A stretch of DNA of 12,630 nucleotides from Clostridia bacterium (GTDB taxonomy: Bacteria; Bacillota; Clostridia; Christensenellales; CALWSW01), in contig JAHZEH010000034.1 of the NCBI GenBank assembly GCA_019421925.1, positions 1-12,630 of the forward strand. The letters run 5' to 3'. Positions 1-6,456 of the stretch are shown in pieces. The notes beneath the pieces are model-generated. The model saw only the letters and a list, made by a program, of their open reading frames with translations. It had not been told where the DNA came from and did not search any database. Position numbers and translations under genes: made by a program. Positions within the stretch are counted from its first letter, which is position 1. Every line of letters begins with the position of its first letter.

Positions 1-963
1 GCTGCCGTGGCGTTCGGCGCACTGGCATTGCCCTTCACGGCCCTGCCGGTGGAAGAGTTTTTCCCCCGGTGGGAGGGGCCGGAGCTGGGAGAGGGCCTGG
101 AGGCGCTCTTCCCGGAGGCGGGGATTCTCGTGGCCCTGGCCGCACCCCTGGGGAGGAGAGGCCCGGCGGGGACCCGCCGGGGCGGGAGAAGCGCTCAGGG
201 GGATGGGCCTTTCGCCCAGTGGGCGCGGCAGGAGCCCCTGGAGAGCGGGGGGGCCCATCGTACCCCGGCGCAGGACGGCCCCTTTGCCCCGGCACAGAAA
301 CAGGCCTCCGCAGTGGAGGCTATGGGGCGGTCTCTCTGGAGTTCTGTACCGGCCCCATTCCTCACCAGAACGGACCGGCTCTCCGGCCGGACAGAGGGCT
401 GGCCGGCTGCGCCTCTGCGTGAAGCGCTCCTGGATGGGGCGGCTCGGGCCGGGGATCTCAGGGCCGCCAATCCCCCGGTACACTCCGCAGAGATGGGGGA
501 ATCCCTCTCCGCCGGGCGGGAGTATTCAGGCCTCCTGTTGGAAGTGGCGCCGGGGGAGGCGGCCGAGCCCGCTCCTCCGCCTCTCCTTGACCGGATCGGC
601 CGGGCGGAGGGGACGGCGGCTGGGCAGGGGCGGAAATGGTTTGCTGCCCCGCCCTCCCTGGAGTCCGGCACTTTGGCCGGACAGCTGCCCGGCCAGCTCC
701 TCTCAGGCGGGCTCACCGCCTGGGCATGGGCTGCGGAGGCAGGAAGACCGCCTGTCTTATCCCGGCAGGAGGCGGGGCGGGTGGCTGCCCTGGCTGTTCC
801 CATGGCGGAGCGGGAGGGGGAGGAGAGAGCCTCCTTTCACGCCCTTCCCAGGAGGGGGAGGGCGGTTGACAAGAAGGAGGAATATAGCCCGGCCCGTATG
901 GCGGACGCATTGGGCCGCCTGCTGATGGAGGAGGTCTACTCCTCCGCCGGCGGTCTCTATTGA
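1..963 (+). CDS. Unidentified phage tail-region protein, probably 5' truncated by the window edge
   Basis: The frame is open from the first base and ends in TGA at 961-963. The first possible start is GTG at 7, but too little upstream sequence is present to see a ribosome binding site, so the gene probably begins outside the window. The product (318 residues from the GTG) is rich in Gly, Ala, Pro, Arg and Glu, with no recognisable domain, signal peptide or membrane helix. It ends in a more ordinary-looking stretch (MADALGRLLMEEVYSSAGGLY region). Third codon positions are strongly G/C, which fits coding, but other + frames are also open for long stretches. In PBSX-like tails the gene before the LysM protein is the tape measure or a small unknown protein, so this could be a tape-measure C-terminus or a separate linker protein. 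I do not recognise it. Confidence 0.55.
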   Translation, partial: AAVAFGALALPFTALPVEEFFPRWEGPELGEGLEALFPEAGILVALAAPLGRRGPAGTRRGGRSAQGDGPFAQWARQEPLESGGAHRTPAQDGPFAPAQKQASAVEAMGRSLWSSVPAPFLTRTDRLSGRTEGWPAAPLREALLDGAARAGDLRAANPPVHSAEMGESLSAGREYSGLLLEVAPGEAAEPAPPPLLDRIGRAEGTAAGQGRKWFAAPPSLESGTLAGQLPGQLLSGGLTAWAWAAEAGRPPVLSRQEAGRVAALAVPMAEREGEERASFHALPRRGRAVDKKEEYSPARMADALGRLLMEEVYSSAGGLY

Positions 964-989
964 GAGCGGGCGGGGAGAGGAGGAAAGAT

Positions 990-1766
990 ATGAGCGAGGT
1001 CTATCTGGGCGGGGCCTGCCTGCCCGTCAACCCCGCGTCCCTGCGCTTTACTGTGCCCACGGACTATGAGAGCCATGACCTTTTGGGGCGGGGCGAGGCG
1101 GAGCTGCTCAAGGGGGCGCGCCTTTTCACCGTGGAGCTGGCCGGCGTGCTGCCGGGCGGCGGCATACGGGGCGGGGGGGAGCTGCTCCCCCCCATGCAGT
1201 ATGCGGCGTTTTTGCGCTCGGTGGTGGAGCTGGGGCTCCCCATCCGCTTGATCTATACAGGTTCGCTGGAGCTCAACGAGCTGTGCTCCCTGCACGATCC
1301 GGTGTTTGTGGAGCGGGGGGGCACGGCGGACGTGGAATACAGCCTGACGCTCAAGCGATGGGTGGATCTGTCCCTGGGCGAGCAGTCCCCGGCGGACGCC
1401 TATGAGGGCTGGCAGAGCCCGGGGGAGGGGGGCGGAGGCGCAACCTATACGGTCAAGGGCGGGGACACCCTCAGCTATATTGCCCGCTGCCTGCTGGGTG
1501 ACAGCTCGCGCTGGCGGGAGCTGTATGCGCTCAACCGGGAGCTCATCAAAAACCCCAACCTGATCTATCCGGGCATGGTGCTCGCCCTGCCGGAGGACGC
1601 TTCGGGCACGGTGGGCACGCGGCGGCGCAGGAGGACAGGCGGGCAGGCTGCGGCGCAGAGCGTTCCGAAGACCCTGGACCCCGGGGATTTTGTGGGTACC
1701 TATGGACAGAGCGTCCCCGGCGGAGGAATTGTTACCAATCAGGGCCTGCCGGTCTATGACCGGTGA
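990..1766 (+). CDS. LysM-domain phage tail/baseplate protein (XkdP-like)
   Basis: This 258-residue protein starts at ATG 990 behind GAGGAGG-type sequence at about 976-983; an in-frame TTG at 960 has no ribosome binding site and is rejected. Residues 1-130 form an N-terminal tail-protein region. A Gly-rich linker follows (about 142-150), then one LysM domain at about 152-201 (YTVKGGDTLSYIA, then NPNLIYPGMVLALP near its end). After that come a basic RRRRR patch and a short tail. LysM binds peptidoglycan GlcNAc chains. In PBSX and similar contractile-tail phages a LysM protein sits between the tape measure and the hub (XkdP in Bacillus subtilis) and is thought to help baseplate/tail assembly or cell-wall contact. 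Its place directly before an XkdQ-like gene supports this. The LysM call is firm; the structural role is inferred from gene order. Confidence 0.88.
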   Translation: MSEVYLGGACLPVNPASLRFTVPTDYESHDLLGRGEAELLKGARLFTVELAGVLPGGGIRGGGELLPPMQYAAFLRSVVELGLPIRLIYTGSLELNELCSLHDPVFVERGGTADVEYSLTLKRWVDLSLGEQSPADAYEGWQSPGEGGGGATYTVKGGDTLSYIARCLLGDSSRWRELYALNRELIKNPNLIYPGMVLALPEDASGTVGTRRRRRTGGQAAAQSVPKTLDPGDFVGTYGQSVPGGGIVTNQGLPVYDR

Positions 1767-1776
1767 GGAGGGGCCG

Positions 1777-2703
1777 ATGATGAAGCTGACGCTGTCAAAC
1801 AGGGACTTTGGCCAGACGGTACCGGTGGAGAGGGCGGTTTGGACCACCAGTGCCCGGGGCCAGGCCGGAATGCTGGAGTTCTCCCACCCCGGCGCACGGG
1901 CGGAGGAGGGGGGACGGGTGGAACTGTCCGAGGACGGCGAGCCCCTCTTCTGCGGCTATGTGTTTGAGGCGCGGGGGGACGAGGGACCCTTTGAGCGGGT
2001 ACTGGCCTATGACCAGCTCCGCTATCTGATGCAGCGGGACACCTATGTGTTCACCAGGTCAAGCGCCGGCGCCATCCTGCGGACGATCGCCTCTGAGCGG
2101 GGCCTGGAGCTGGGGGATGTGGCCGACACCGGCCACGCCCTGTCCCTGGTGGCGGAGAACAAAAAGCTGCTGGATATTCTGAGCGAGGCTCTGGCTCAGA
2201 CCCAGTCCGTTACGGGAAGGGAGTACCTGCTGCTCGATGACGGGGGCAGGCTCTGCCTGCGGGACGCCTCCCGATGCGTCCTGCCCTTCGCCCTCAAGGA
2301 GGGGAGCGGCCTGCTGGGTTATGAGTTTGTGCGCTCCATTGAGGAGACGGTGACGCGGGTCAAGCTCACCCAAAAGAACCGGGGGAGGCGCAGCTGCTAT
2401 GTGGCTGAGGACAGCGAGGGCATGAACCGCTACGGCATGCTGCAGAGGACGGGCACCGCTCCTGCATCCCTGGGCGCGGCTGGTGCGTCCGCCCAGGCCC
2501 GGAGTATGCTGGAGAGCCTGAAGGGCCCCCGGCGCAGCCTGATTCTGCGAGCGGTTGGGGACAGCCGGGCGCGGGCGGGCATGCGGGTGTACGTCGAACT
2601 CCCCAGGGAGGGCATCGCCGGATACTTCCGCATTGAACGGGCCGTCCATGAGCTGCGGGGCAGGAACGGGCACTTCATGAGCCTGGAGATTCAGGGAATC
2701 TGA
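1777..2703 (+). CDS. Phage tail hub protein (XkdQ/YqbQ-like)
   Basis: This 308-residue protein has ATG at 1777 preceded by GAGGAGGGG at about 1765-1773. A second ATG follows immediately at 1780. A GTG start at 1690 would overlap the LysM gene by 77 bases and is unlikely. The N-terminus (MMKLTLSNRD...) and the GEPLFCGYVFEA segment, where a beta-barrel domain reads out an applied 'operator', look like the XkdQ/gpD-type hub fold found in contractile tails. The C-terminal part (VYVELPREGIAGYFRIERAVHELRG) resembles the ending of hub proteins that refer to 'characteristic' and 'basis' changes. It starts 10 bases after the LysM stop and is followed by XkdR-, XkdS- and XkdT-like genes in the same order as PBSX, which is the strongest support. 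It would sit at the centre of the baseplate, linking tube and spike. Confidence 0.85.
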   Translation: MMKLTLSNRDFGQTVPVERAVWTTSARGQAGMLEFSHPGARAEEGGRVELSEDGEPLFCGYVFEARGDEGPFERVLAYDQLRYLMQRDTYVFTRSSAGAILRTIASERGLELGDVADTGHALSLVAENKKLLDILSEALAQTQSVTGREYLLLDDGGRLCLRDASRCVLPFALKEGSGLLGYEFVRSIEETVTRVKLTQKNRGRRSCYVAEDSEGMNRYGMLQRTGTAPASLGAAGASAQARSMLESLKGPRRSLILRAVGDSRARAGMRVYVELPREGIAGYFRIERAVHELRGRNGHFMSLEIQGI

Positions 2704-2735
2704 GGGGGCTCCAGGGATGAGAGGAGGCGGATGAT

Positions 2736-3068
2736 TTGAGCTCTTTATATGATGCGCTCAAGTGTGTGGCGGAGGAATATGCCGCCGCCCAGACGGGCGC
2801 TGATCTCCTCACCGGCAGGGTGACGGGGACCGACCCCCTGTGCGTGGAGATGAGTCCCGGCCTCACCGTTTCGCAGGAGGAGGGGTTTTTGAGCGTGGCC
2901 AGACACCTGACTCAATATGATTTGGACGTGGATCTGCGCCTGAGCAGCGCGGCCCATGGGGGAAAGATCACTGTGGATAACCGTCTCAAAGTGGGGGAGC
3001 AGGTGCTTGTCCTCCGGGCCGAGGGCGGTCAGCACTATGTGGCGCTCGACAGAATAGGGGGGCCGTGA
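2736..3068 (+). CDS. DUF2577 family tail protein (XkdR-like)
   Basis: This protein has 110 residues. The start is a TTG at 2736, eight bases after AGGAGG (2722-2727). The nearer ATG at 2731 reads Met-Ile-stop, so it cannot be used for this protein. The sequence (MSSLYDALKCVAEEY..., a VTGTDPLCVEMSPGL segment and a C-terminal GEQVLVLRAEGGQHYVALDRIG) matches the pattern of DUF2577, in which a short helix is followed by an OB-like beta domain. XkdR of PBSX belongs to this group and lies between the hub and XkdS. The role is probably a baseplate or tail-spike component; no biochemical function is established. Family assignment is from pattern and synteny. Confidence 0.8.
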   Translation: MSSLYDALKCVAEEYAAAQTGADLLTGRVTGTDPLCVEMSPGLTVSQEEGFLSVARHLTQYDLDVDLRLSSAAHGGKITVDNRLKVGEQVLVLRAEGGQHYVALDRIGGP

Positions 3069-3069
3069 T

Positions 3070-3459
3070 ATGGGTTTTTTGCCGCAGGAGAGTTTGTGGA
3101 GGAGTGAAACCAGCCCCACCCGCACCTATGCGGTGGATTTCGAGTCCGGCGGCGCGGGGGGCATGCTGGAGGGGACCAAAGCCATGGAGCAGGCTGTGTT
3201 CAAGCGCCTGGCCACAGGCCGGGGGGAGCATCCCATTTACTCAGCCTCCTATGGCTTTTTGAAGCGGGGGCTGGTGGGCCGGGAGCGGCCCTATGTGCGC
3301 AGCGAGCTGCGCCGCCGCATCACGGAGGCCCTGGAGGGGGACGAGAGGATTTCCGGCCTATCCTGTATGACGCTGGAGGACGTACCGGGGGGCGTATCCG
3401 CCTCTTTTCGGGTTCATACCCAGTTTGGTGAGATGGAAAGGAAGTGGGAATGGGCATGA
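3070..3459 (+). CDS. DUF2634 family baseplate wedge protein (XkdS-like, gp25-related)
   Basis: This 129-residue protein starts with ATG at 3070, one base after the preceding TGA, behind a G-rich sequence at 3056-3061. It has the features of XkdS/DUF2634: an N-terminal segment with a conserved YAVDFESG-type stretch, a 'G...A..Q.v.k.L.t.rgehpIYs..YG' core (residues about 40-60, HPIYSASYGF) and a helix beginning near VRSELRRRITEAL. In other phages the equivalent wedge protein is W/gp25, which anchors the sheath to the baseplate. It overlaps the next gene by 10 bases, which points to translational coupling in the tail operon. Confidence 0.85.
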   Translation: MGFLPQESLWRSETSPTRTYAVDFESGGAGGMLEGTKAMEQAVFKRLATGRGEHPIYSASYGFLKRGLVGRERPYVRSELRRRITEALEGDERISGLSCMTLEDVPGGVSASFRVHTQFGEMERKWEWA

Positions 3460-4676
3460 CGCTCGATCAGAAGGTGACATTGCTGGACGCAGATGGGGGG
3501 GAGCATCAGATCCCCCTCCGCAGCCTGATCTGCCAGCGGGGGGAGAATATTGCCGCGCTGCTGCGGGAGCTGGGTTTGGAGATGACCTTCTCCGACCCCA
3601 GCTTCGAGGGCATTCTGGCCCGCATGCTGCAGAGCGCGCCCCGGGACGTTGACAGGCGGGAGGGCTCCATCCTCTACGACGCGCTGGCCTGCGCGGCGCT
3701 GGAGTTCGCCCAGGCAGGGGCTGAACGGGAGTGCGCCCAGGCGCTGACCTACGCCTCCCTCTCTGCGGGCAGATGGCTGGACCTGCGGGTGGCTGAGCAC
3801 GGCCTGACCCGCATCCCCGCCTCCCACGCTCAGAAGCGGGGGCTGTTTTACGCCGACGGGGAGGAGACCCTTCCCGCCGAGGTGGAGGGGGGCGGCCGGT
3901 TCTCCTGCGGCGGGCTGATCTACACTGTCCGCGCCAGGCTGGGCCCGGGGGAGTACGTCATGCGCTGCGAGAGTGCGGGAGCGGCGGGCAACGTGCCCGA
4001 GGGGGCCATGCTTCCCCTGGACGGACAGGGCAATCTGGCCGCCGCCTACCTCGGCGGCCTCCTGTCCCCCGGCGAGGACGAGGAGAGCGACAGCGCGCTC
4101 TACGCACGCTTTGTTCAGGCGGTCAACCGCCCCGCCTTTGGGGGGAACCGCAGCGACTATGAAAATAAGTTTGTTTCCCTGGAGGGCGTAGGGGGCGTCA
4201 AGCTCCTGCGGGCCACGCCCGCGGCGGGGCAGGTCACTGCTATTCTGCTGGACGCCGCCGGGCTCCCCCCGGACGGGGCGCTGGTGAGCGCCGTCCAGGA
4301 GGCCGTCGATCCGGTTCATGGGGAGGGGATTGGTCTGGCGCCCATGTGCCATGAGGTCCATGTCCAGGGGGCGGAGGGCGTGACAGTGGATGTGGAGGCC
4401 ACGGTGGAGCTCTCCCCCACGGCGGTTCTGGAGGCCGTGGCCGCCCAGGCCAGGCTGGTTCTGGAGGAGTATTTCGCCTCCCTGCGCGCCGCCTGGGCGG
4501 ACTACGACGGGGGCTATCTCCCTCTGACAGTGCGTGCCGCCCAGGCCGAGGCGGCAATTCTGGGGCTGCGGGAGGTCGTTGACATCTCCTCCCTGACCCT
4601 TTGCGGCGCGGACGGGAACCTCCTTCTGTCGCAGGAGGAGGTTCCTCTCCTGGGGGAGGTGGTCCTGCATGTCTGA
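3450..4676 (+). CDS. Baseplate J/gp47 family protein (XkdT-like)
   Basis: This protein has 408 residues from ATG 3450, which is preceded at 7 bases by AAGGA (3438-3442). GTG at 3444 and ATG at 3456 are alternative in-frame starts. The middle and C-terminal parts carry the Baseplate_J signature: a DRREGSILYDALACAALE segment near residue 65, then a beta-rich VMRCESAGAAGNVPEGAM (about 173-190) that is typical of the family's 'g..GNvp.g.i' motif. The RPAFGGNRSDYEN segment follows, matching the 'p..Ggna.dY..wa' motif. The protein would form the baseplate wedge ring that holds the wedge to the hub. Size and position, after XkdS and before YmfQ, agree with PBSX XkdT, although it is somewhat longer. 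Confidence 0.92.
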   Translation: MGMTLDQKVTLLDADGGEHQIPLRSLICQRGENIAALLRELGLEMTFSDPSFEGILARMLQSAPRDVDRREGSILYDALACAALEFAQAGAERECAQALTYASLSAGRWLDLRVAEHGLTRIPASHAQKRGLFYADGEETLPAEVEGGGRFSCGGLIYTVRARLGPGEYVMRCESAGAAGNVPEGAMLPLDGQGNLAAAYLGGLLSPGEDEESDSALYARFVQAVNRPAFGGNRSDYENKFVSLEGVGGVKLLRATPAAGQVTAILLDAAGLPPDGALVSAVQEAVDPVHGEGIGLAPMCHEVHVQGAEGVTVDVEATVELSPTAVLEAVAAQARLVLEEYFASLRAAWADYDGGYLPLTVRAAQAEAAILGLREVVDISSLTLCGADGNLLLSQEEVPLLGEVVLHV

Positions 4677-5235
4677 GACAGGACGCAGGGTACGCACCCT
4701 CTCCCATCTGCCCCCCTATTATGAGGGGGTCCGGGTCTTTGCGGCGCTGACGGACGCCTATGACGGGGAGTTTGCCCGCACGGGGGAGGACCTGGAGAGG
4801 TATCTGGAGGACGCATTTGTGCAGACAGCCGGGGAGGAGGGGCTGGAGAGGCGGGAGCGGGAGCTGGGCATTGCCGCCCATGCAGGGGAGAGCCTGGCCT
4901 TCCGCCGCCAGCGCCTGCTGGCCCGCTATGCTTTCCGGCCCCCCATGACGCTGCGCTATCTGAAAAAACAGCTCTCCCACCTGCTGGAGGGGGAGTTTTC
5001 CCTGGAGCGGGGCGACAGCTGCAACAGCGTCGTCCTGCGGGCGGACGTGGCCTCCTGGCCGGTCCTGCGGGAGGTGCAAAAGCTCCTGGAGGAGTATGTC
5101 CCCCTCTCCATGACCTATCAGATCGTGGTGACGGCGAGAGGTAAACCGGCGGCCAGGCTTCACCATGCCACGGGCGCGGCGCTGGCCCTTTGTTTGACAA
5201 CGGGGACTGCTTCCGATCTGCCGGCATATAAATAG
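4669..5235 (+). CDS. YmfQ/XkdU-like (DUF2313) baseplate protein
   Basis: This 188-residue protein starts at ATG 4669, overlapping the stop of the baseplate J gene by 8 bases, with GGGGGAGGTGG at 4652-4662 as ribosome binding site. It fits the YmfQ/DUF2313 family: an N-terminal 'L..LPpyY..v' motif (LSHLPPYYEGVRVF), an acidic helix 'D..leRyledaFvqTA.eeGLerRE.elGI' (about 35-68) and a region that reads FRRQRLLARYAFRPPMTL. The C-terminal half is beta-rich (SFSLERG..., MTYQIVV). The protein corresponds to XkdU/gpI, the last wedge component to which tail fibres attach. Normally a tail fibre gene follows; here the next gene is the endolysin. Confidence 0.87.
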   Translation: MSETGRRVRTLSHLPPYYEGVRVFAALTDAYDGEFARTGEDLERYLEDAFVQTAGEEGLERRERELGIAAHAGESLAFRRQRLLARYAFRPPMTLRYLKKQLSHLLEGEFSLERGDSCNSVVLRADVASWPVLREVQKLLEEYVPLSMTYQIVVTARGKPAARLHHATGAALALCLTTGTASDLPAYK

Positions 5236-5262
5236 TAGGAGATGGAATAAGGGGGGGATGGA

Positions 5263-5820
5263 TTGGCGGTGATACGTTATGAGAAAGAGGACCGGGACTT
5301 CCGCCTCAGCGACCACTTCACGGTGGGCGGCCTGTGGCTGAACAATGAGTTGGATCATATCATGGTGGACGGCGCCCTGGTCGAACTGCTGGAGCAATTT
5401 GCCCGCCGGTTCGGCAGTACGCCCCGTTTTCTATCAAAAAACGCCCTCTACCGTACGCCAAAGAGCAATGAGTCCGCGGGAGGCGCGGAGGAGAGCCAGC
5501 ATGTGCAGGGCAGGGCGGCGGACTTCACCATAGACGGCGTGACGCCGCTGGAGCTGGCCCGCTACGCTGAAGTCCTGGGGGCGGGGGGCATTGGGATGTA
5601 TTCGAGCGGCGCCCATATTCATGCGGATGTGCGCGCCGGTGAGGCCCGCTGGTGGCTCCGGACCAGCGGGAGCAATACCTCCGGGTTTGGGGGCGTGCCC
5701 ACGGTGTTCAAACGGGGACACCGTAGCCTGAGCAATGAAATGCGAACCACGGTTTGCAGAGCCATAGAGCACGCCAATTCGGGCCCTTTCGACGGGGTCG
5801 GATTTCGTTGCTCAGGCTAG
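5263..5820 (+). CDS. M15-family endolysin (D-Ala-D-Ala carboxypeptidase-like), truncated by a small insertion element
   Basis: The start is TTG 5263 after GGGGGGG (5251-5257); GTG 5269 is an alternative, and ATG 5258 hits a stop after four codons. The 185-residue product carries the M15 zinc peptidase motifs: HxxGxxxD as H80-D87 (QHVQGRAADF) and HxHxD as H118, H120 and D122 (AHIHADVR). H80, D87 and H120 are the expected zinc ligands. Such proteins cleave peptidoglycan peptides and act as phage lysins. Residues 155-185 are encoded by an inserted 92-bp element, and the TAG stop lies at its right junction. If the element and one TA copy are removed, the frame runs on into a peptidoglycan-binding domain, giving about 215 residues. 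The catalytic domain is whole and could still be made, but without its wall-binding domain. The gene lies next to a holin-like gene. Confidence 0.85.
   Translation: MAVIRYEKEDRDFRLSDHFTVGGLWLNNELDHIMVDGALVELLEQFARRFGSTPRFLSKNALYRTPKSNESAGGAEESQHVQGRAADFTIDGVTPLELARYAEVLGAGGIGMYSSGAHIHADVRAGEARWWLRTSGSNTSGFGGVPTVFKRGHRSLSNEMRTTVCRAIEHANSGPFDGVGFRCSG
5726..5817. mobile_element. 92-bp MITE-like inverted-repeat element with TA target duplication inside the endolysin gene
   Basis: The element begins GCCTGAGCAA and ends TTGCTCAGGC. Its terminal inverted repeats match at 20 of 23 positions (5726-5748 against the complement of 5817-5795), and the outer 10 bp are perfect. Both ends are bordered by TA (5724-5725 and 5818-5819). 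TA duplication is characteristic of IS630/Tc1-mariner transposition and of small non-autonomous elements derived from it (for example RUP of pneumococcus and Correia elements of Neisseria). It encodes no transposase, so it would need one in trans. Removing 94 bp (the element plus one TA) restores an uninterrupted gene, which is direct evidence of insertion. Its relation to a known element cannot be judged from this window. Confidence 0.85.
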
Positions 5821-6004
5821 CCCGGCGATTGCCGAACTTCAGCAGGCGCTCGGCAGGGAGGGCTTCTACACGGGGAAAAGCGACGGGGTCTTTGGAGCAG
5901 AGACAGAGCGGGGGCTCAGGGCCTACCAGAGCGCCCACGGGCTGGAGGCGGACGGCGTTTTCGGTTTGGGAACCAACAAAAGGATGGGGTTGTTTCCCTG
6001 GTAG
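5820..6004 (+). pseudogene. Stranded peptidoglycan-binding domain (3' part of the interrupted endolysin gene)
   Basis: In the +2 frame relative to the window, this stretch encodes PAIAELQQALGREGFYTG, then a segment ending ADGVFGLGTN and finally RMGLFPW before TAG at 6002-6004. That is a standard PG_binding_1 domain, with two G.fG.eT-type repeats, DGVFGAET and DGVFGLGT. It has no ATG, GTG or TTG near its beginning: the frame opens after a TAG at 5765-5767 and the first ATG is close to the end. It is therefore not an independent gene. It belongs to the M15 gene upstream, from which it is separated by the 94-base frame-changing insertion. Intact relatives would use it to hold the enzyme on the cell wall. 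Confidence 0.88.
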
Positions 6005-6040
6005 GGGGAGCTGCCGGCTCCTGGAAGAGGGAGGAAATCC

Positions 6041-6331
6041 ATGAACGAGTTTTTTACCTGGAATGCACTTGCGACCTATGCGGGCGCAACGATGGCCACG
6101 GTGCTGATCACTCAGCTGTTTAAGGGGGTGGGGGCGCTCAAGAGGGTACCCACCCGCCTCTTCTCCTTCGGAGTGGCCTATGTGGTGTTGACCCTGGCCC
6201 ACATTTTCACCGGGGGGTTCACCTGGAGCTGCCTGGCGCTGTGCGCCATCAATGCAGTGGTGGTCTCCCTGGCCAGCAACGGCGCGTTTGAGGCCGTGCA
6301 TGCGAAGGGGGAGCGCGGCAGAAGTAGATAA
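6041..6331 (+). CDS. Small phage holin-like membrane protein
   Basis: This 96-residue protein starts at ATG 6041 behind GAGGGAGGAAA (6026-6035). It has three predicted membrane segments at roughly residues 8-29 (ALATYAGATMATVLITQLF), 41-59 (LFSFGVAYVVLTLAHIFTG) and 60-80 (CLALCAINAVVVSLA). They are joined by a short basic loop (KRVPTRL), and a charged, basic C-terminal tail follows (HAKGERGRSR). Small size, several membrane helices, a basic tail and position directly after a lysin gene are the usual signs of a holin, which opens the cytoplasmic membrane to release endolysin. No holin family can be named with certainty from sequence alone. It is the last gene of the phage block. Confidence 0.75.
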   Translation: MNEFFTWNALATYAGATMATVLITQLFKGVGALKRVPTRLFSFGVAYVVLTLAHIFTGGFTWSCLALCAINAVVVSLASNGAFEAVHAKGERGRSR

Positions 6332-6362
6332 AATAACAGGGAGGGAAAGGGACTGAAATAGA

Positions 6363-6391
6363 TTGACAGCTAACTATTGGCGCGTTATGCT
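6363..6391 (+). promoter_or_regulatory. Possible sigma-A promoter upstream of the MATE gene
   Basis: A perfect -35 box TTGACA (6363-6368) is followed after 17 bases by TATGCT (6386-6391), which matches 4 of 6 positions of TATAAT. The predicted start would fall near 6397-6398, at the left foot of the hairpin described next. The -35 and spacing are good; the -10 is moderate. Confidence 0.5.
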
Positions 6392-6396
6392 ATGTA

Positions 6397-6432
6397 GGTG
6401 GACAAATTTTGATATTTGTCCACCCATTTTTT
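6397..6432 (+). terminator. Perfect 11-bp stem-loop with T-run between the phage block and the MATE gene
   Basis: GGTGGACAAAT (6397-6407) and ATTTGTCCACC (6414-6424) are exact inverted repeats around a 6-base loop. CA and six T residues follow (6427-6432). As RNA this is a plausible intrinsic terminator for the phage late transcript. Because it begins at the predicted start point of the MATE promoter, it could instead be an operator palindrome or a leader hairpin that limits MATE expression. No more can be decided from sequence. Confidence 0.6.
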
Positions 6433-6456
6433 GTGCTGAGGTGGGGAAAACATACT

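Noticed and set aside
3414..4697. A 427-codon minus-strand open frame
   Set aside because: It mirrors the baseplate J gene exactly and has no recognisable domain or ribosome binding site; it is a shadow of high GC third positions.
4240..5397. A 385-codon minus-strand open frame
   Set aside because: It is antisense to three tail genes, Pro/Arg-rich and without family features.
5754..6044. A 96-codon plus-strand frame across the insertion and the peptidoglycan-binding segment
   Set aside because: The peptidoglycan-binding domain reads in a different frame; this one gives an Arg/Gly-rich sequence with no family likeness.
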